A stretch of 64,000 nucleotides of DNA, from NCBI GenBank assembly GCA_958298945.1, contig OY282606.1:60277920-60341919 (forward strand), written 5' to 3'. Of this stretch, positions 34,650 to 46,560 are shown one piece after another (the stretch's first letter is position 1; every line of letters starts with the position of its first letter). The DNA is from Atherix ibis (lineage: Eukaryota > Arthropoda > Insecta > Diptera > Athericidae). Made by a program: the position numbers and the translations under genes. The notes beneath the pieces were generated by a model. The model made no database searches. It saw only the letters and a program-made list of their open reading frames with translations, and was not told the DNA's origin.

Positions 34650-36775
34650 GTCCCTGGGACATGAGCACAAGAACGGATCAGTATATATAGCTGTCAATGA
34701 TGATTACCATTCAGGTTGGGGGAAAGAAGATTTCAAATTGAGGGTAACGGTGGAGGAGTTTTTTTTTCAAGATAAGAGATCTAGAATGAAAGGGAGGATG
34801 AATTTCTTTTATATAAAGGAGTGGATATTATTTTTGTTAAGTTATGGGCAGAATAGTCAGAGGAACAGACGTTTTTATATAATAAATTTGTACGGTATTT
34901 GAGAAGGTAATGAGAGATGGGCTTGCGACCAGCTTCGGTAAGTATGTGTAGTGAGTGCATCGGTGAAGTTCGATGTGTCCCACTATCCAGTTTAATATAA
35001 TGGTTAACCGCTATTTCTACTAGCTTAAGCTATACTGCTAGCATCCTGGCACATATAGTGAGGTAGTAGAGCACAGTTCCGTCCAACAGGGCTTTGGTGA
35101 CTCTAATAGCCTCACTTTTTTAAATCTTACACTTACTGCCAATCAGAATCTTTACCATAATGAATAGATTATCAGCATGATAGAAATAATAAACTGGCGA
35201 AAAACAAGTGAACAGGAGTCAGTGGAAATATTCACGAGGATTGTGGAAATAGGATATCCTTATAGAATACCATTTTCAGTTACACATTTTGAAGAAAAGT
35301 AACTATTTTTCGGGACCGTAAGGGTTCCTCCACATACACATATGCAAGATCGCAAAAGACTGAGCATACCATGGTTAAAACCCCACTCAGCCAATTCAAT
35401 TAAGATTCTGTGTAGGCAAATGCAATCGTATTCCTTTTCTAGAGCAAGTGATAAAATTAATCAATGATGTTATTTTGAAGCTGTAGAAGTAATGTCAGAG
35501 TTTTCGGCCTGACCTATAGGTATATTGAATGAAGGTGAGCTTTTGGGTAAAAAATCTGGTCAAGTCTTTTTGTAGGAATCTCTTTTAGAATCTTAAAAAT
35601 AAATGCCAATAGGAAAATTGGTCTGAAATCGTTAGCCGAAGCAGTTTTAATTTAGCTGAAATTATTAGCTAAAGCAGTGGCTGCTATTTCCTGACAGTTT
35701 GCAAACATAGACTTTTCCAGTATCGGATTTAAGAGATTCACAATCCGGTTAGGAAATAACGAAAATTTCTCCTATATCAAAATTCTTCAAGGGATACCGT
35801 TTATTTTATGATATGGGAGAAATTTGAGATTATCTGTGTAGTATTGTTTCTCTACACGGCATACTTCACTAAATGACCTTACATTAAAGAATATCTGGAT
35901 AGACCCGTAAGTCAGATTTTCGTATATGTCTACGCAATTTTCTGTCTGAATTATTGCAAAAGCAGCGATAAATCGTTCTGCTTGAATATATTTGTATAGA
36001 TTTATTTATGTAGACATAACATCCACTGACATCAAGTTTTCATAATAGACATTTTTTGAACTCCAAAAGCATAATTAATATCCATTTTATTTAACTCAGT
36101 TATTCCAAACAAAAATATAATCTAAATACTACAGAAGCATCTATTTTTTTCCCAATTTTCTGGTATTAAATATAAATATGCTTAAGGTTTATTTTTTATT
36201 TTGTAAATATTACTCAAATATCAAACGGTTCAATTTTGTAGACTTTCGGAGAGTTTAAAATACGCCATTCTCCATGAATATATATCGAAATGCTTGCATA
36301 CTTTTGTTATGCTCAATGTTGACATTTAGATGATTATCGCGAAGTGAAAATTTAAGTGCGGTTTTATTATATTTTATATAAAAATATTTGTTAAATAAGT
36401 AAGTAAAAATTAATACATTTGCATAAATAGTTTTATTATTCATGACAGTGAAAAGGTAGTTTCCATTTAAGTATATGAAGTGCTTCGTGAAATGTTATTT
36501 TGCAAGTATATGCGTTCTTACGAATGTATTCTTGAAAAAATGTTGACCGAATTCTTGTGTAGAGGCCTATCTACAATAGTTGTTTTATAATCTAAGATGA
36601 TACCAAACTGCAGCAAATTCCTCGACAATGGATTGGCAGTCGTTTATAATCCCACGCCTCTCTTAGCGAAGTGCCTGTGTTAACTGATGCAGTGAAGTAC
36701 TCCCAAGCTTTACGCTTAGCCAATCCCTTAGCGGCTATAAGTTTGAACTTAGCAGCTATAAGTCTGACATCCAAA
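34650..36775 (-). mobile_element. Decayed I-clade LINE copy
   Basis: The stretch 34690-35710 aligns by eye with the LINE at 62690-63990. Shared segments include ACATATAGTGAGG, the GTGACTCTAATAGCCTCAC block and GTCTGAAATCGTTAGCCGAAG. This is the antisense of the RT palm region. Further 5' on the - strand (36774-36600) is AKRKAWEYFTASVNTGTSLR, the K-A-W-x-x-F-x-x-S-x-N segment between endonuclease and RT. Frames are broken throughout. The 36-kb piece could be an independent fragment. Confidence 0.6.
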
Positions 36776-36989
36776 AGATTTTTCTAGTAATACTAAAAAA
36801 AAAAAATTAACATACATATATTAATTCCACAAACCAACCATTCATATAAATAAGGCAAACAAGTATGTATTCTTGCTCCTTTTCTTCTCTATTCGGATTT
36901 TACTAACATGATAACAAATCTTCCTTATACAATAGTACAAAAAATAAATAAAGTACTAACGTATCAATTAACTACACTAATAATAATTA

Positions 36990-38830
36990 TAAATCATTTA
37001 ACTTCAATTGTGGACTACCTCAAATTGCCTATATATTCGTATTCATCTTTGGAGCGTTAATAGTTTGAACCCTCATCGACAGGAAATTAATATACGAGTA
37101 TTAAGACAGAGTAGACTGATCCAAGTAGCTATTGCAACAGAGACTCACTTCACATCAAGATCAAGATCAATGATGGAATATACCATCTGGATAATACCTC
37201 ACAAGATAGTACTGCCATTCTTGTTAGCATTTCCTTATCTAACTCCCTCCATTCTACATTTATCTCTTCAATCTTTATAGTTTCTGAACCACTCTCTTAT
37301 TACTGTTATAACCGTCAACTTTCTTTAAATATTGCATCCATTTATCGTCTACAAAATGCAAATATAACTGGCAGAAGATATTTATTTACCTTTCACATAC
37401 TCGGACCTTCTTTTGTTAATAGAGGGGACAATAATGCTAAAAATTCTCAATGAGTCTGTCATGTCTACTACCCTAAAGAATAATTCCACACGAGGCTTTC
37501 TATACCCGCTACTACCAAACTTTACCTATATCCTATGAGACATTCTTAATTATTTCGTAAACATCCCGTTTAATGTAATTTCCACTAACATATATATTTT
37601 TTACTAGATTTAAATGTTGATCATAGACCTATTTTCCTTCTCTAAGGTATCGTTGCTTTCTCTAAAGTCAATCATCCTAATGTTATAAAAAGTACTACAG
37701 ACAATGCGTTTTTTCAACCGGAGCAAATATAGAGACCAGTCTGCACTCTCCGAATATCATATTATCCTCCGAATATCATATTATTCTATCAAGGAACGAT
37801 AATATGATATTCGGTCTATCTCCGAATATCATATTATCCTTCCTTGTCAAAAATTTTCTCAATAAAACTGATACTGAATCCCAATAAACTAATGTACCTA
37901 ATTTCATTTTATGTACGCAGTAGTCTGCTTCAATTATTAAGTAAAGTTTTTGAAAAATTACAATCTTTCAATATTATTCCTGGCCATTACTTTGGTTTTT
38001 TAACTCAACATTTCAACATGCATCAATATTATCCTATATTAAGTTTTATCCTGGTAACTTTCCAGATTCATCGTAAGCTTGTGATCGAAAATATTATTCA
38101 AGAGTAAACCACTTCTTACTTATTACCTTATAGTAAAATTCTATTAATCGGAACGTTATTTTCAAATCAATGAAAACTATGAATTTTCTAACTTTTCCCC
38201 ATTCTAGGCGATGCTTCTCAAAGAAAGCATCGATGATATCGTCCTATATAGTATTTATACACTCAATATTCATAATATCAAAAATACCACGATAGCGACC
38301 TATGCCGATGAAACTAAGCTTATGTGTACATCTAAACTACTTCAAAACATATCCTCAAATGTCAAGATAATCGTAGGCTTACGAGATGGAGGGTTAAGGT
38401 AAATGAACAAAATAGTACACATGTGATCTTCACTATTTGTCTTAAGCTGTATTTCTTAATGACAGTATTAAGTGCTCTATTTAGAACTATACATTGACAA
38501 ACAATTGGAAAAACTGGAGCTTAAACGATGATATAGATAACAATTTAGTCTATATCAACCAAGACTTACTATTTTCGGCAAAACTTAGATGTTTATCTCT
38601 ATATCCGTCCTAATTACTCCTCTTGTCTATAATTTGCTTGTGCGATGTTATCCAACATGTTAATCCTTTTGTCAACTCTTCGCAGATTCATCCATCATCG
38701 ATTAAAACGAAATTATTCGCAAAATATTTTATAAAGTTAAATATGGTATTACTTAATTCGCTACATACAGAAACGCTGATGGGTGTTTACTTTTCCTATA
38801 CAGTTTCTTTAATCTGCTCATTATGTGTAT
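36990..38830 (+). mobile_element. Decayed jockey-like LINE, EN and RT parts
   Basis: At 37035-37190 LWSVNSLNPHRQEINI and AIATETHFTSRSRS match the start of a jockey-type APE endonuclease (N and E catalytic positions present). About 37430 onwards is a decayed later endonuclease region. At 37920-38010 LLSKVFEKLQSFNIIPGHYF matches the L-S-K-x-F-E-K...I-I-P-x-H-Q-F-G-F RT block. At 38296-38325 ATYADETKLM is the motif C equivalent (xADD changed to ADE). Sequence to about 38830 has the loose pattern of the thumb. Frames are heavily broken. Confidence 0.6.
37750..37838. repeat. Repeats of CCGAATATCATATTAT
   Basis: Three direct and one inverted copy of a 16-17-bp unit within 90 bp, inside the decayed jockey-like element. 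Confidence 0.85.
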
Positions 38831-39350
38831 AAAATTTATTTCTTACTTATTATAGTTGTAAATACCAAATAATGTTATAAAAGACTATTTAAGTGTTTTA
38901 ATAGTATAAACTTGTGAATGACAAATTGTGAATAATACAAAATATAACGTCTAGAATTTATAAAAATTAAATTTGAATAGTCAGAATTTTTTTTAAATTC
39001 TGTTCAATACTTATATTTAAAGAGTTCATAATATTTTCTTATCGTCATTTATAATTTATTTTTGATGTTTTCGTCATATTAAGTCAAAAAAAAACCAAAC
39101 AATTTTGCTTACATTCATTTCTTACCTTAAACCCATGGATTTTGAAAATTAAATATTTTTTACTGATTGTATTGATAGAAAAATTTGTTAACAGTTTTTG
39201 GTTATAATTGTAGCGCAAAAATTTTGTACCCTTTTATAGATAACAATTTATGGCTTGGAAAATACTCATTAAAAAAATCATTTCCTAAATTTTATTTCAT
39301 TTTTATTTAACACGAAAATAAATTATTTCTTTATTTACTAATTATATAAA
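38831..39350. other. Intergenic, 5' flank of the RTE-like LINE
   Basis: AT-rich, no gene recognised. The switch to GC-rich sequence at 39351 is abrupt and marks the 5' end of the inserted element. Confidence 0.5.
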
Positions 39351-39431
39351 GACCGGGCGTGGTTAGTACTCAGATGGGTGACCGCTTGGGAAAACCGCGT
39401 GTCGCAGGTAGGTAGCGGGTTCGACTCCCGC
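39351..39431 (+). promoter_or_regulatory. 5S rRNA 3'-half plus tRNA T-arm: composite LINE head
   Basis: 39351-39405 (GACCGGGCGTGGTTAGTACT, CAGATGGGTGACCGC, TTGGGAAAACCGCG) matches the 3' half of eukaryotic 5S rRNA, including the region of its internal C-box. Ten bases later 39415-39431 reads GCGGGTTCGACTCCCGC, a perfect 5-bp stem with a 7-nt TTCGACT loop. That is a tRNA T-arm carrying the RNA polymerase III B box. The endonuclease/RT frame starts 138 bp further on. It could act as an internal promoter or be a captured SINE head. It is not a complete 5S or tRNA gene. Confidence 0.75.
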
Positions 39432-42200
39432 TGCCGCCATCTCGGCATTGGTGCCGGGGTGAGAGGCCGACTACAAGCCTTACATATGTAGTCCGTAGGG
39501 TCCCCCAACGTCACTGGGGGTTGCTTCGCTGGCCTGATAAGCCGCAAGCCATAAAAAAAACATCTTATCATGAAACAGCACAAGAGTAAACATCTTGACA
39601 ATACCTCAGGCAAAAACACATTTGGCTTTCACCGAACAACCCGAATAGGTACCTGGAACGTGCGGACTCTCTCCCTAACTTCTGGTCTGGCGCAAGCTGG
39701 CTCCGAAATGCGACGCTACAATCTCGACATCCTGGGAATCTCCGAGACAAGGTGGAAACATCAAGGAAACCTCACAACGCAGACGGGTGAACACTTCATC
39801 TACAGCGACAACGACAGCGGCCACCACTGTGGAGTCGGATTAATCCTATCAGCCAACGCAAAGAGATCTCTCATGGGCTACAAACCGGTCTCCGACCGCC
39901 TTCTGACAGCCAGGTTCCACTCGAAGTTCCGAAACATCACCATCGTGCAGTGCTATGCCCCAACTGAAGTAGATAATGACGCCAATAAAGAAGCCTTCTA
40001 CCACCAATTAGAGACGTGCATTCAATCTGCCCCGAAGAGCGACATCAAAATTGTAATGGGCGACTTTAACGCTAAAATAGGCCGGGACAACACTGATCTT
40101 CGCTCGATTATTGGAACACACAGCCTTCATGCAGAGGGAAACGACAACGGGAACCGTCTCACTGACCTCTGCTCAACTCATCAACTCTTCATCGGTGGCA
40201 CCAAGTTTCCTCACAAGAACATCTACAAATACACCTGGCAGTCTCCGGGTCGTGTGACCCGCAACCAGATAGACCACATCCTGATAAGCAAAAAATTCCT
40301 CGGATCGCTCCTGGACGTCAAGACAATCCGAGGAGCTGACATATACAGCGACCATCAGCTGTTACTTTGGGTGGTCAGACTAAGGGCTGCGGCAACTAAA
40401 AAACAACAAGGTCGCGCAGAACGCAGGCACGACATCCAACGCCTGCAGAATCCAGAGACAGCCGAGATATTTGCGAACAAGCTGGAAGAAGTTAGCCACA
40501 ATGCCGAAAGGGTGACATGGCCTTCTCTACTGCGCAAACTAAAGTCCGCTGCAGAGGAAGCAACGGGTTTTCGGAACAACAAGAGGAAAGAGTGGATCTG
40601 CGAGTCAACCTGGACTCAAATAGAAAAACGAAGAAAGCTGAAAGGTCTACTCCAAACTGCACAAACTCCCCAGGAAAGGCACCATCTACAGACGAGGTAC
40701 AACCTTGCTCAAAAGATGGTCAAACGCATGGCAAGGGATGACAAGAGGAACTACTTCAACGAAATTGCGAGTGAAGCAGAAGCCGCTGTACACCGGAGCG
40801 ATATCCGCAGTCTCTATGCATCAATTCGCAAACTATCCGGAAAAAGAACACCCTCACTGCCACCACTTTAGGACAAAGACGGTCAAACTCTCTCCACGGA
40901 TGAAGAACAACTCGACCGCTGGAAGGAATTCTTCTCAGAATCCCTTCCAATAGCTCCAGAATTCCATCCTCCTCCTGCAGTGATGCGCAGAAACCCACAA
41001 AGATCCATCCCAACAACACCGCCCACGATTACGGAGATCACAACAGCAATCAACAAGCTTAAGTACAGCAAAGCACCCGGACCTGAAAACCTGGCCCCAG
41101 AAGTTCTAAAGTTTGATCCACCACTCCTGTCCTCGCTGTTGCATGCTATAATCGCAAAAGCCTGGACACAATGCCACTTCCCGGACAGCTGGAAAGAGGG
41201 AGTAATTATCACCATCCCGAAGAAAGGTGAGCTTGGCGATTGCAAAAACTGGAGGGGAATCACTCTGCTGAACACCATCCAGAAACTAATCGCATCAATC
41301 ATCTTGACTCGCATCACTCCAACAGTGGAAAGTGCCCTCCGCAACGACCAGTCTGGGTTTAGATCAACCGCTCCTGTATTATTCACATTAACAGCCTAAG
41401 AATGATCATTGAACAGTCGAACGAATGGAACAGCCCGCTCTATCTTCTCTTCGTTGACTTCGAAAGAGCCTTCGACATGATTTCTCGCGACACCATCTGG
41501 AGTGCTCTGGCTGACCTAGGCATCCCGCAGGCCATCATCGATCTCATCCGAGAACTATACCGCGAGGCCCCGTGTAGAGTACGTTTCAAAGGACGAAACA
41601 GCGATACATTCAACATCTCGAGAGGAGCCAGGCAGGGTTGCGTAATCTCGCCTATCCTCTTCATAATCGCCCTAGACCTAGTCCTTCAACGCACTAACAA
41701 CACAGCCAGCAACGGTATCCAGTGGACACTGCGTGAGAAGCTCCACGACCTGGACTACGCCGACGACATATGCCTCATGTCCCACACCTTCAACGGCATT
41801 CAGGAGAAACTGAATGCTCTGGCCTCCAACGCCGAAGAAGTTGGGATGAGAATCAACATCAAGAAGACCAAATTGATGCGTATCGGCGCCACCTGCGAGA
41901 GACCCTTGATGCTACACGGTACCCAAGTTGAAGATGTCGAAAAGTTCTGTTACCTTGGCAGCATGCTCAGCAAGGATGGTGGAACTGAAATAGGCATCCA
42001 AACGCGCATCAACAAGGCGCGACAAGCGTACACCTCACTTGGGAACGTGTGGCGTTCCAATCACCTCTCCATAGCACTCAAACTTCGAATATTCAACTCA
42101 AACGTCAAGCCAGTCCTGCTGTACGGCTGCGAGATATGGAAAGTAACAGACAGCATGACTCGTAAGCCTCAAACATTTGTGAACAGATGCGCCACATTAA
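39351..42200 (+). mobile_element. Young RTE-like LINE, two breaks, 3' truncated
   Basis: A GC-rich island compared with its flanks. One frame from 39570 encodes an APE endonuclease (GTWNVRTLS, ISETRWK, QCYAPT, MGDFNAKIG, QIDHIL, SDHQLL; about 39640-40370) and then a reverse transcriptase (KAPGPENLAPEVLK near 41073, DFERAFD near 41457, ARQGCVISPILF near 41628, LDYADDICL near 41750). Only two defects were seen. A TAG at 40869 is followed by the same frame. A one-base loss near 41365 shifts the frame. After VNRC (about 42190) the sequence becomes AT-rich and the usual C-terminus is missing. The wording of the motifs resembles RTE elements often annotated as craniofacial development protein 2-like. 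Confidence 0.82.
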
Positions 42201-42308
42201 TACTTAAATACACAAACAAAAGAATTTATAAAAATCAAAAATAACTAATATCAAAATTATATATATTCAATTAAAACCTTTTCCAAATAATTTTAGTCAC
42301 AATTCTTA

Positions 42309-43383
42309 TTAGCCATATCTTTTTTGTAAATTTGCAAAAATGAAATCTTCGTAATGTGCTATTTTGGGTACAACCAAAGGAAAGTCTTCATCACACCTCT
42401 GCCAATCAGTGAGGAGGCCTTCCAAAACCCAATGGTTTCCAATCTTCTTCATAAGAGGAGCCCCCATCAGTCCAACACAGCCTTGTATTTTACCTCCATC
42501 GCCAACACAAAATTCTTGTTCGGGTAAATCTGCATTGTATTTCTCCTTGTAAAGGATTTTGCATCGTTCACGATCAAGAACTGGAAGTATAACTTGAGAC
42601 CTAACGTCATCACTATCAGCTAAAAAAAACCAAATGTAAATAAAGTTATGTGCTATCAAAAAAAGTTGATATCTTACCATGGGTCGAAGGCTTACCCCAA
42701 CCAGCTACGACTAAACGTTCAACTCCTTCAGCTTCAGTAAAATTAACGAAAGCTGATGGTAAGCATATTGGCTGCACACTTGGACTGAACTCTATAGTTT
42801 TTCCTAAGAACCCAAGCGCAATATTATTTCGAGCTCGTCCATCATTTCTTTCATATTGAGGATGCCGGAAATATGTCTGAAGGTGTGTTAATTGATATGC
42901 GTCATTGCATATATCGTCTTCACAATCAGGATTTGTTGATATCTTATGTTCTCCAATAAAGATGTGTGGCCTTTTTTGGTATACAAAAATTATGTATATC
43001 AGTATTATAAGATACCTAAACAAATTACATTTTTTTTAATTTTACCCAAAATATAAGCCCAGCCACGCACTATCGAGACAATGGTAAGCTGTTAGAATAT
43101 GATGTTCGCTTATTAATACTCCAGTGCAAGCATAATTTCCTTTTGTAGACCTATCATATTTTACGTATACTAACCAAGGGAAATCTCTAATACCCACTTC
43201 ACTTCCTTCAACAGGATATTTCTCCATTAAACCACATTCCGGTATTTTTGGTAATTTCAATTCACTTGCCTGAACTGTTATATAAACTCCAAATGAAACT
43301 GAAATTGTAATAAATATTATCCAAAATAAAATTTAATTAGAATATTAATTACTGAAAATGCAGCAGATTATAGTTGCTCTCAT
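42309..43383 (-). CDS. Clip-less serine protease homolog C, catalytically inactive
   Basis: Four exons on the - strand (43383-43353, 43298-43046, 42970-42678, 42619-42309) join in frame (phases 1, 2, 1) to 295 aa. Residues 1-21 form a signal peptide split by the first intron. There is no clip domain. After PECG (Cys32) the usual I-I/V-G-G activation site is missing, the frame reading EGSEVGIRDFPW instead. His is kept (TAYHC), catalytic Asp is replaced (RNNIALGF) and the Ser site reads GCVGLMGAPL, with Met for Ser and Leu for the preceding Asp. The S1 Asp is Gln. The 75-loop Cys pair (NPDCEDDIC) and Cys framework are kept and the frame is open. By family knowledge such homologs act as cofactors or decoys; the role here is inference. 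The exon 3 acceptor is the least certain junction. Confidence 0.82.
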
Positions 43384-44574
43384 ATCGATGATTGACTAAA
43401 TTAGTCGTGCTAAGTCAATTTTCTAAAATGCAAATGCTGTATATATATGAATTAGTAATATGTTTTACTTTCAGTTATTTATACCTAATATATAATTGGC
43501 AGATCAATTAATAAGAAATTGTTCTTCAATTGATAAAGAACTTTTTATATCAAATTTTCAAACAAAATGAAAATGCTGACGATTATAATATGAAATATCA
43601 TATTCAGTCAGCAAATTTTCCATGGTACTTAAGTATGTTTACGTATACGAGTTTATTGTAAGACCCATAGAATTAAATCCAAATTCAATGATTTTTCTTG
43701 AAGTTTTCAAGCTTTATTATATGATCATTTGTGTCGGTGTTGCTTTATTTATTTTACATATAAAATACATCAATATATTCATAATTTTTAATTAATGCTC
43801 AACCTAATCGATTTACTTATTCGTGGGTCAAATGTCTTCGTTGATAACATTCCAGAGTTGAATAATGTTTAATTAAAATGACAAAAATAAATCTGTTTAT
43901 ATTGTCGAAAAATTAATACGATTGATAAGCACTTAAGTTTGATCATTATTTAAAAAGAAACTGTACTGTAAATGTAGGTTACTCAGCAGATAATTTTAAA
44001 AACCGTCAAACACATCTTTGAACCACATAAACCCTAATTTGTTTCATTGTTAGTTATATAAACATATTCTAAACCATATAGTTATCAATATGTTTGATTT
44101 ATTATTCATATGAAGGTACATATAGATATGATTTAAGGGCTTAGAATAGATTTAATTATATCGTAGGTGGTATCATGTTACACATATGTTGTCGATCAGA
44201 TCGAGAAGGGGAAACAAATGTTTGTTATTTCATGATTTCATCTTAGAAATGAAATGCAACCTTATCATCCTTTGCCTTTTAGTAGCCATATAAAAAATAA
44301 TGATTAATTTTTTTTGTAATACGTAAATAACTATTTTTTCTATACATCTATACTTAATCAAACTAAAATGCAAAATATGAATTTTTTTAATATATTAAAA
44401 TATTATGAAAGTGAATTTATAAATAATTTATAATTGAATTACTTATAGAAAGAGGTTTTTTATACAGTAACATTCAATAAAATACAAAAAAGGCAGTTGG
44501 ACAAAAAAAATTTTTTAATAGATGGATAATATGTACCAAATTTTTTTATATTTATTAATAATTTTATAGATATA
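43384..44574. other. Intergenic, 5' flank of gene C
   Basis: AT-rich with no recognised gene or element. The promoter of C should lie in the first part. Confidence 0.45.
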
Positions 44575-45175
44575 TTGCTGATGCACTCTAATCTTTTTTA
44601 TGCAATTACTACACATATAAGGATTCCTACTCCTGGAAGATGCACAATAATATATGCCCACATTTGTCGTTGGCGCTTATGGCTGGAGAGCAATGTGGTT
44701 TATACTACAAGACGTGGTAGATGTAATTATATAGTCTGGGAATGCTTTGGAGAACTTTATAAACAATATCTTGTTCGAATAATAGGAAAATATACAAAAG
44801 AAGGCTGCAAGGACTTATTGGAGATGAACGGTATTTGTTCAGGAACAGGAATTTTGGGAAACAACTTTATTTTTCAATAAGATAATGACACGAAGAATAT
44901 TGCTCGCATGTGTTTATCATTCTTGCAGAAGCAGCAGAAGGATTATCAAAATGTTCATATAGGGAACATAGATACAAGATCTTCCTCACATCAAATATTT
45001 ATGGGATGTGTTAGGCCGAAAGAGTAAGGTAAGGCGTTAGAGAAGCTAGCAGAATCTCTGGATAACGTTTTTTGAAATTTGTAATGAAATTTTTTCACAA
45101 AGTCTGGAAAACTTGGAGGAAAAATCCCCAAGGAATGAAAAGAAGTTATTTGGACAAAAGGCGGTTATAATGTTG
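44575..45175 (+). mobile_element. Decayed Tc1-like transposon fragment
   Basis: The frame 44575-44877 contains NYIVWECFGELYKQYLVRI, LLEMNGICSG and LGNNFIFQ, followed after a stop by DNDTKN. This matches the Tc1 transposase stretch V-W-G-C...F-I-F-Q-Q-D-N-D-P-K, including the second catalytic Asp. Downstream frames decay. It appears related to the relic at 4290-5050. Ends not found. Confidence 0.6.
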
Positions 45176-46289
45176 AATATTATAAATTAATAGCAAAATA
45201 TGAAACTTATCAAAACAACAATTTTTCATGTTTTAATTCAAAAATAATATTTGTCATAATTTTATATTTAATTAGATTATATAGTGTATTTATTTTACCT
45301 CTTATTTATAAAAAAAATGTAATAAACATCTTTAAGAAAAATCTTTCATAATTTTTTTAATATATCACGTCAAGGAGTGAAATTTTAACTCCTAATGGTC
45401 GTTAAATCATAGGTTAAACATAGTATTGTATTAAAAATAGTAAAAATACCCTGTGAGGTTTTAATGAAAGTGTAATATGGCTAATAAAATGCTGAAGAAA
45501 AACGCAGCGTACTGCATAAAATCGCCAAAAAAAAACCTTGCAAACAATTAAAAAACACATTCTATTATTCATATTTTATTTGTTACAAACGTATTATAAC
45601 TTTGTATTCATTTAAAATCAGCAAAATAGAAAAATTTATAACTAAATAAACAAAATCTAAAATTATGTATGCATAATTTTTTTGGTTTATGATTCGGTAA
45701 CCTTCTGAGGTCATTTTCTGGGTTCATTTTTACACATTTATACATAAGAAATAGAAAAGGAAAAACGAAGAAGCGTGAATCTTATTAACAATAACTTGAA
45801 TTTAAAACATATTAAGATGTTGGTACGAAAATATTTTTTTGTTAAATAAAATATCATTTTGATAAGTACATACCATAGACCAAAATACAAACATATGCAA
45901 GCTTTTTATACGAGTTTAAGTACAAATTTCATGCTAATTTGAAAATCAATTAAATCATCTTTTAAATACAGATATTTTTGGATTAATAATTCTCAGAAAT
46001 GTTTGAGCAATCCCAATTAACCATATAACATATATTTGCCGTCAACTTTTACGACTATCATGCTCGATTAATAAGTGTAATGAATCACCAATAAATTAGT
46101 TCAGCCAAAGCCGATAAATTATTGAAACACCGTCCACTTAATCTTTATATCGTCATATATTATGTAGAAATAATATTTTATAAATTACATAGACAATTAT
46201 ATCTAAAAATTCAAACAACAATAAGCATTCAAACCTTCTGACTCATCAAAATACTCAATTTGTCTGGAGGATAACAAACAGGCACTAAA
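45176..46289. other. Intergenic, nothing recognised
   Basis: AT-rich, no recognised gene or repeat structure. Confidence 0.45.
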
Positions 46290-46560
46290 CAGCATTAGCC
46301 ATGCATAGACAAATAGACTGGACCAACAACGTAAGAATTTTGTCCACATATTGCCTAAAAAACGGAGATCCAGTTTATTCAACAATCATTCCAAACTTAC
46401 AGGCAAGAATATTTTTCGCAATGCCAATTGGCCATACCGCACGTAGCCACCTCTTCGTTCAACTCACTATTCCACATAACATATTTTACATGAATGTTAT
46501 CTATGCCAGAATCAATTTTTTTTCCATTGTGTGGCTCTTGAAACACATTTTTTTAAAATC
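46290..46560 (+). mobile_element. C-terminal fragment of the I-clade LINE family
   Basis: The + strand frame reads DWTNNVRILSTYCLKN, GDPVYSTIIPNLQARIFF and PIGHTARSHLF. This aligns with the C-terminal part of the LINE at 62130-61960 on the - strand (DWTNSDTFLSTHWRTTN, KPVYSTSIPKFWARKLL, IGHTALTHNFLF). It is a short decayed fragment in the opposite orientation. Confidence 0.7.

Noticed and set aside
34537..34902. 121-codon plus-strand open frame
   Set aside because: Its 3' half aligns as DNA with the antisense of the I-clade LINE (62690-62900), so it is a shadow of a LINE relic.
36592..36774. Small independent minus-strand gene
   Set aside because: The reading matches the linker between endonuclease and RT of LINEs.
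39351..39405. Functional 5S rRNA gene
   Set aside because: The 5' half of 5S rRNA is absent and the fragment is fused to a LINE.
39415..39431. Complete tRNA gene
   Set aside because: Only a T-arm is present; no acceptor, D or anticodon arms, and the upstream part is 5S-like.
40883..41386. 167-codon minus-strand frame
   Set aside because: Antisense to the RT part of the RTE-like LINE.
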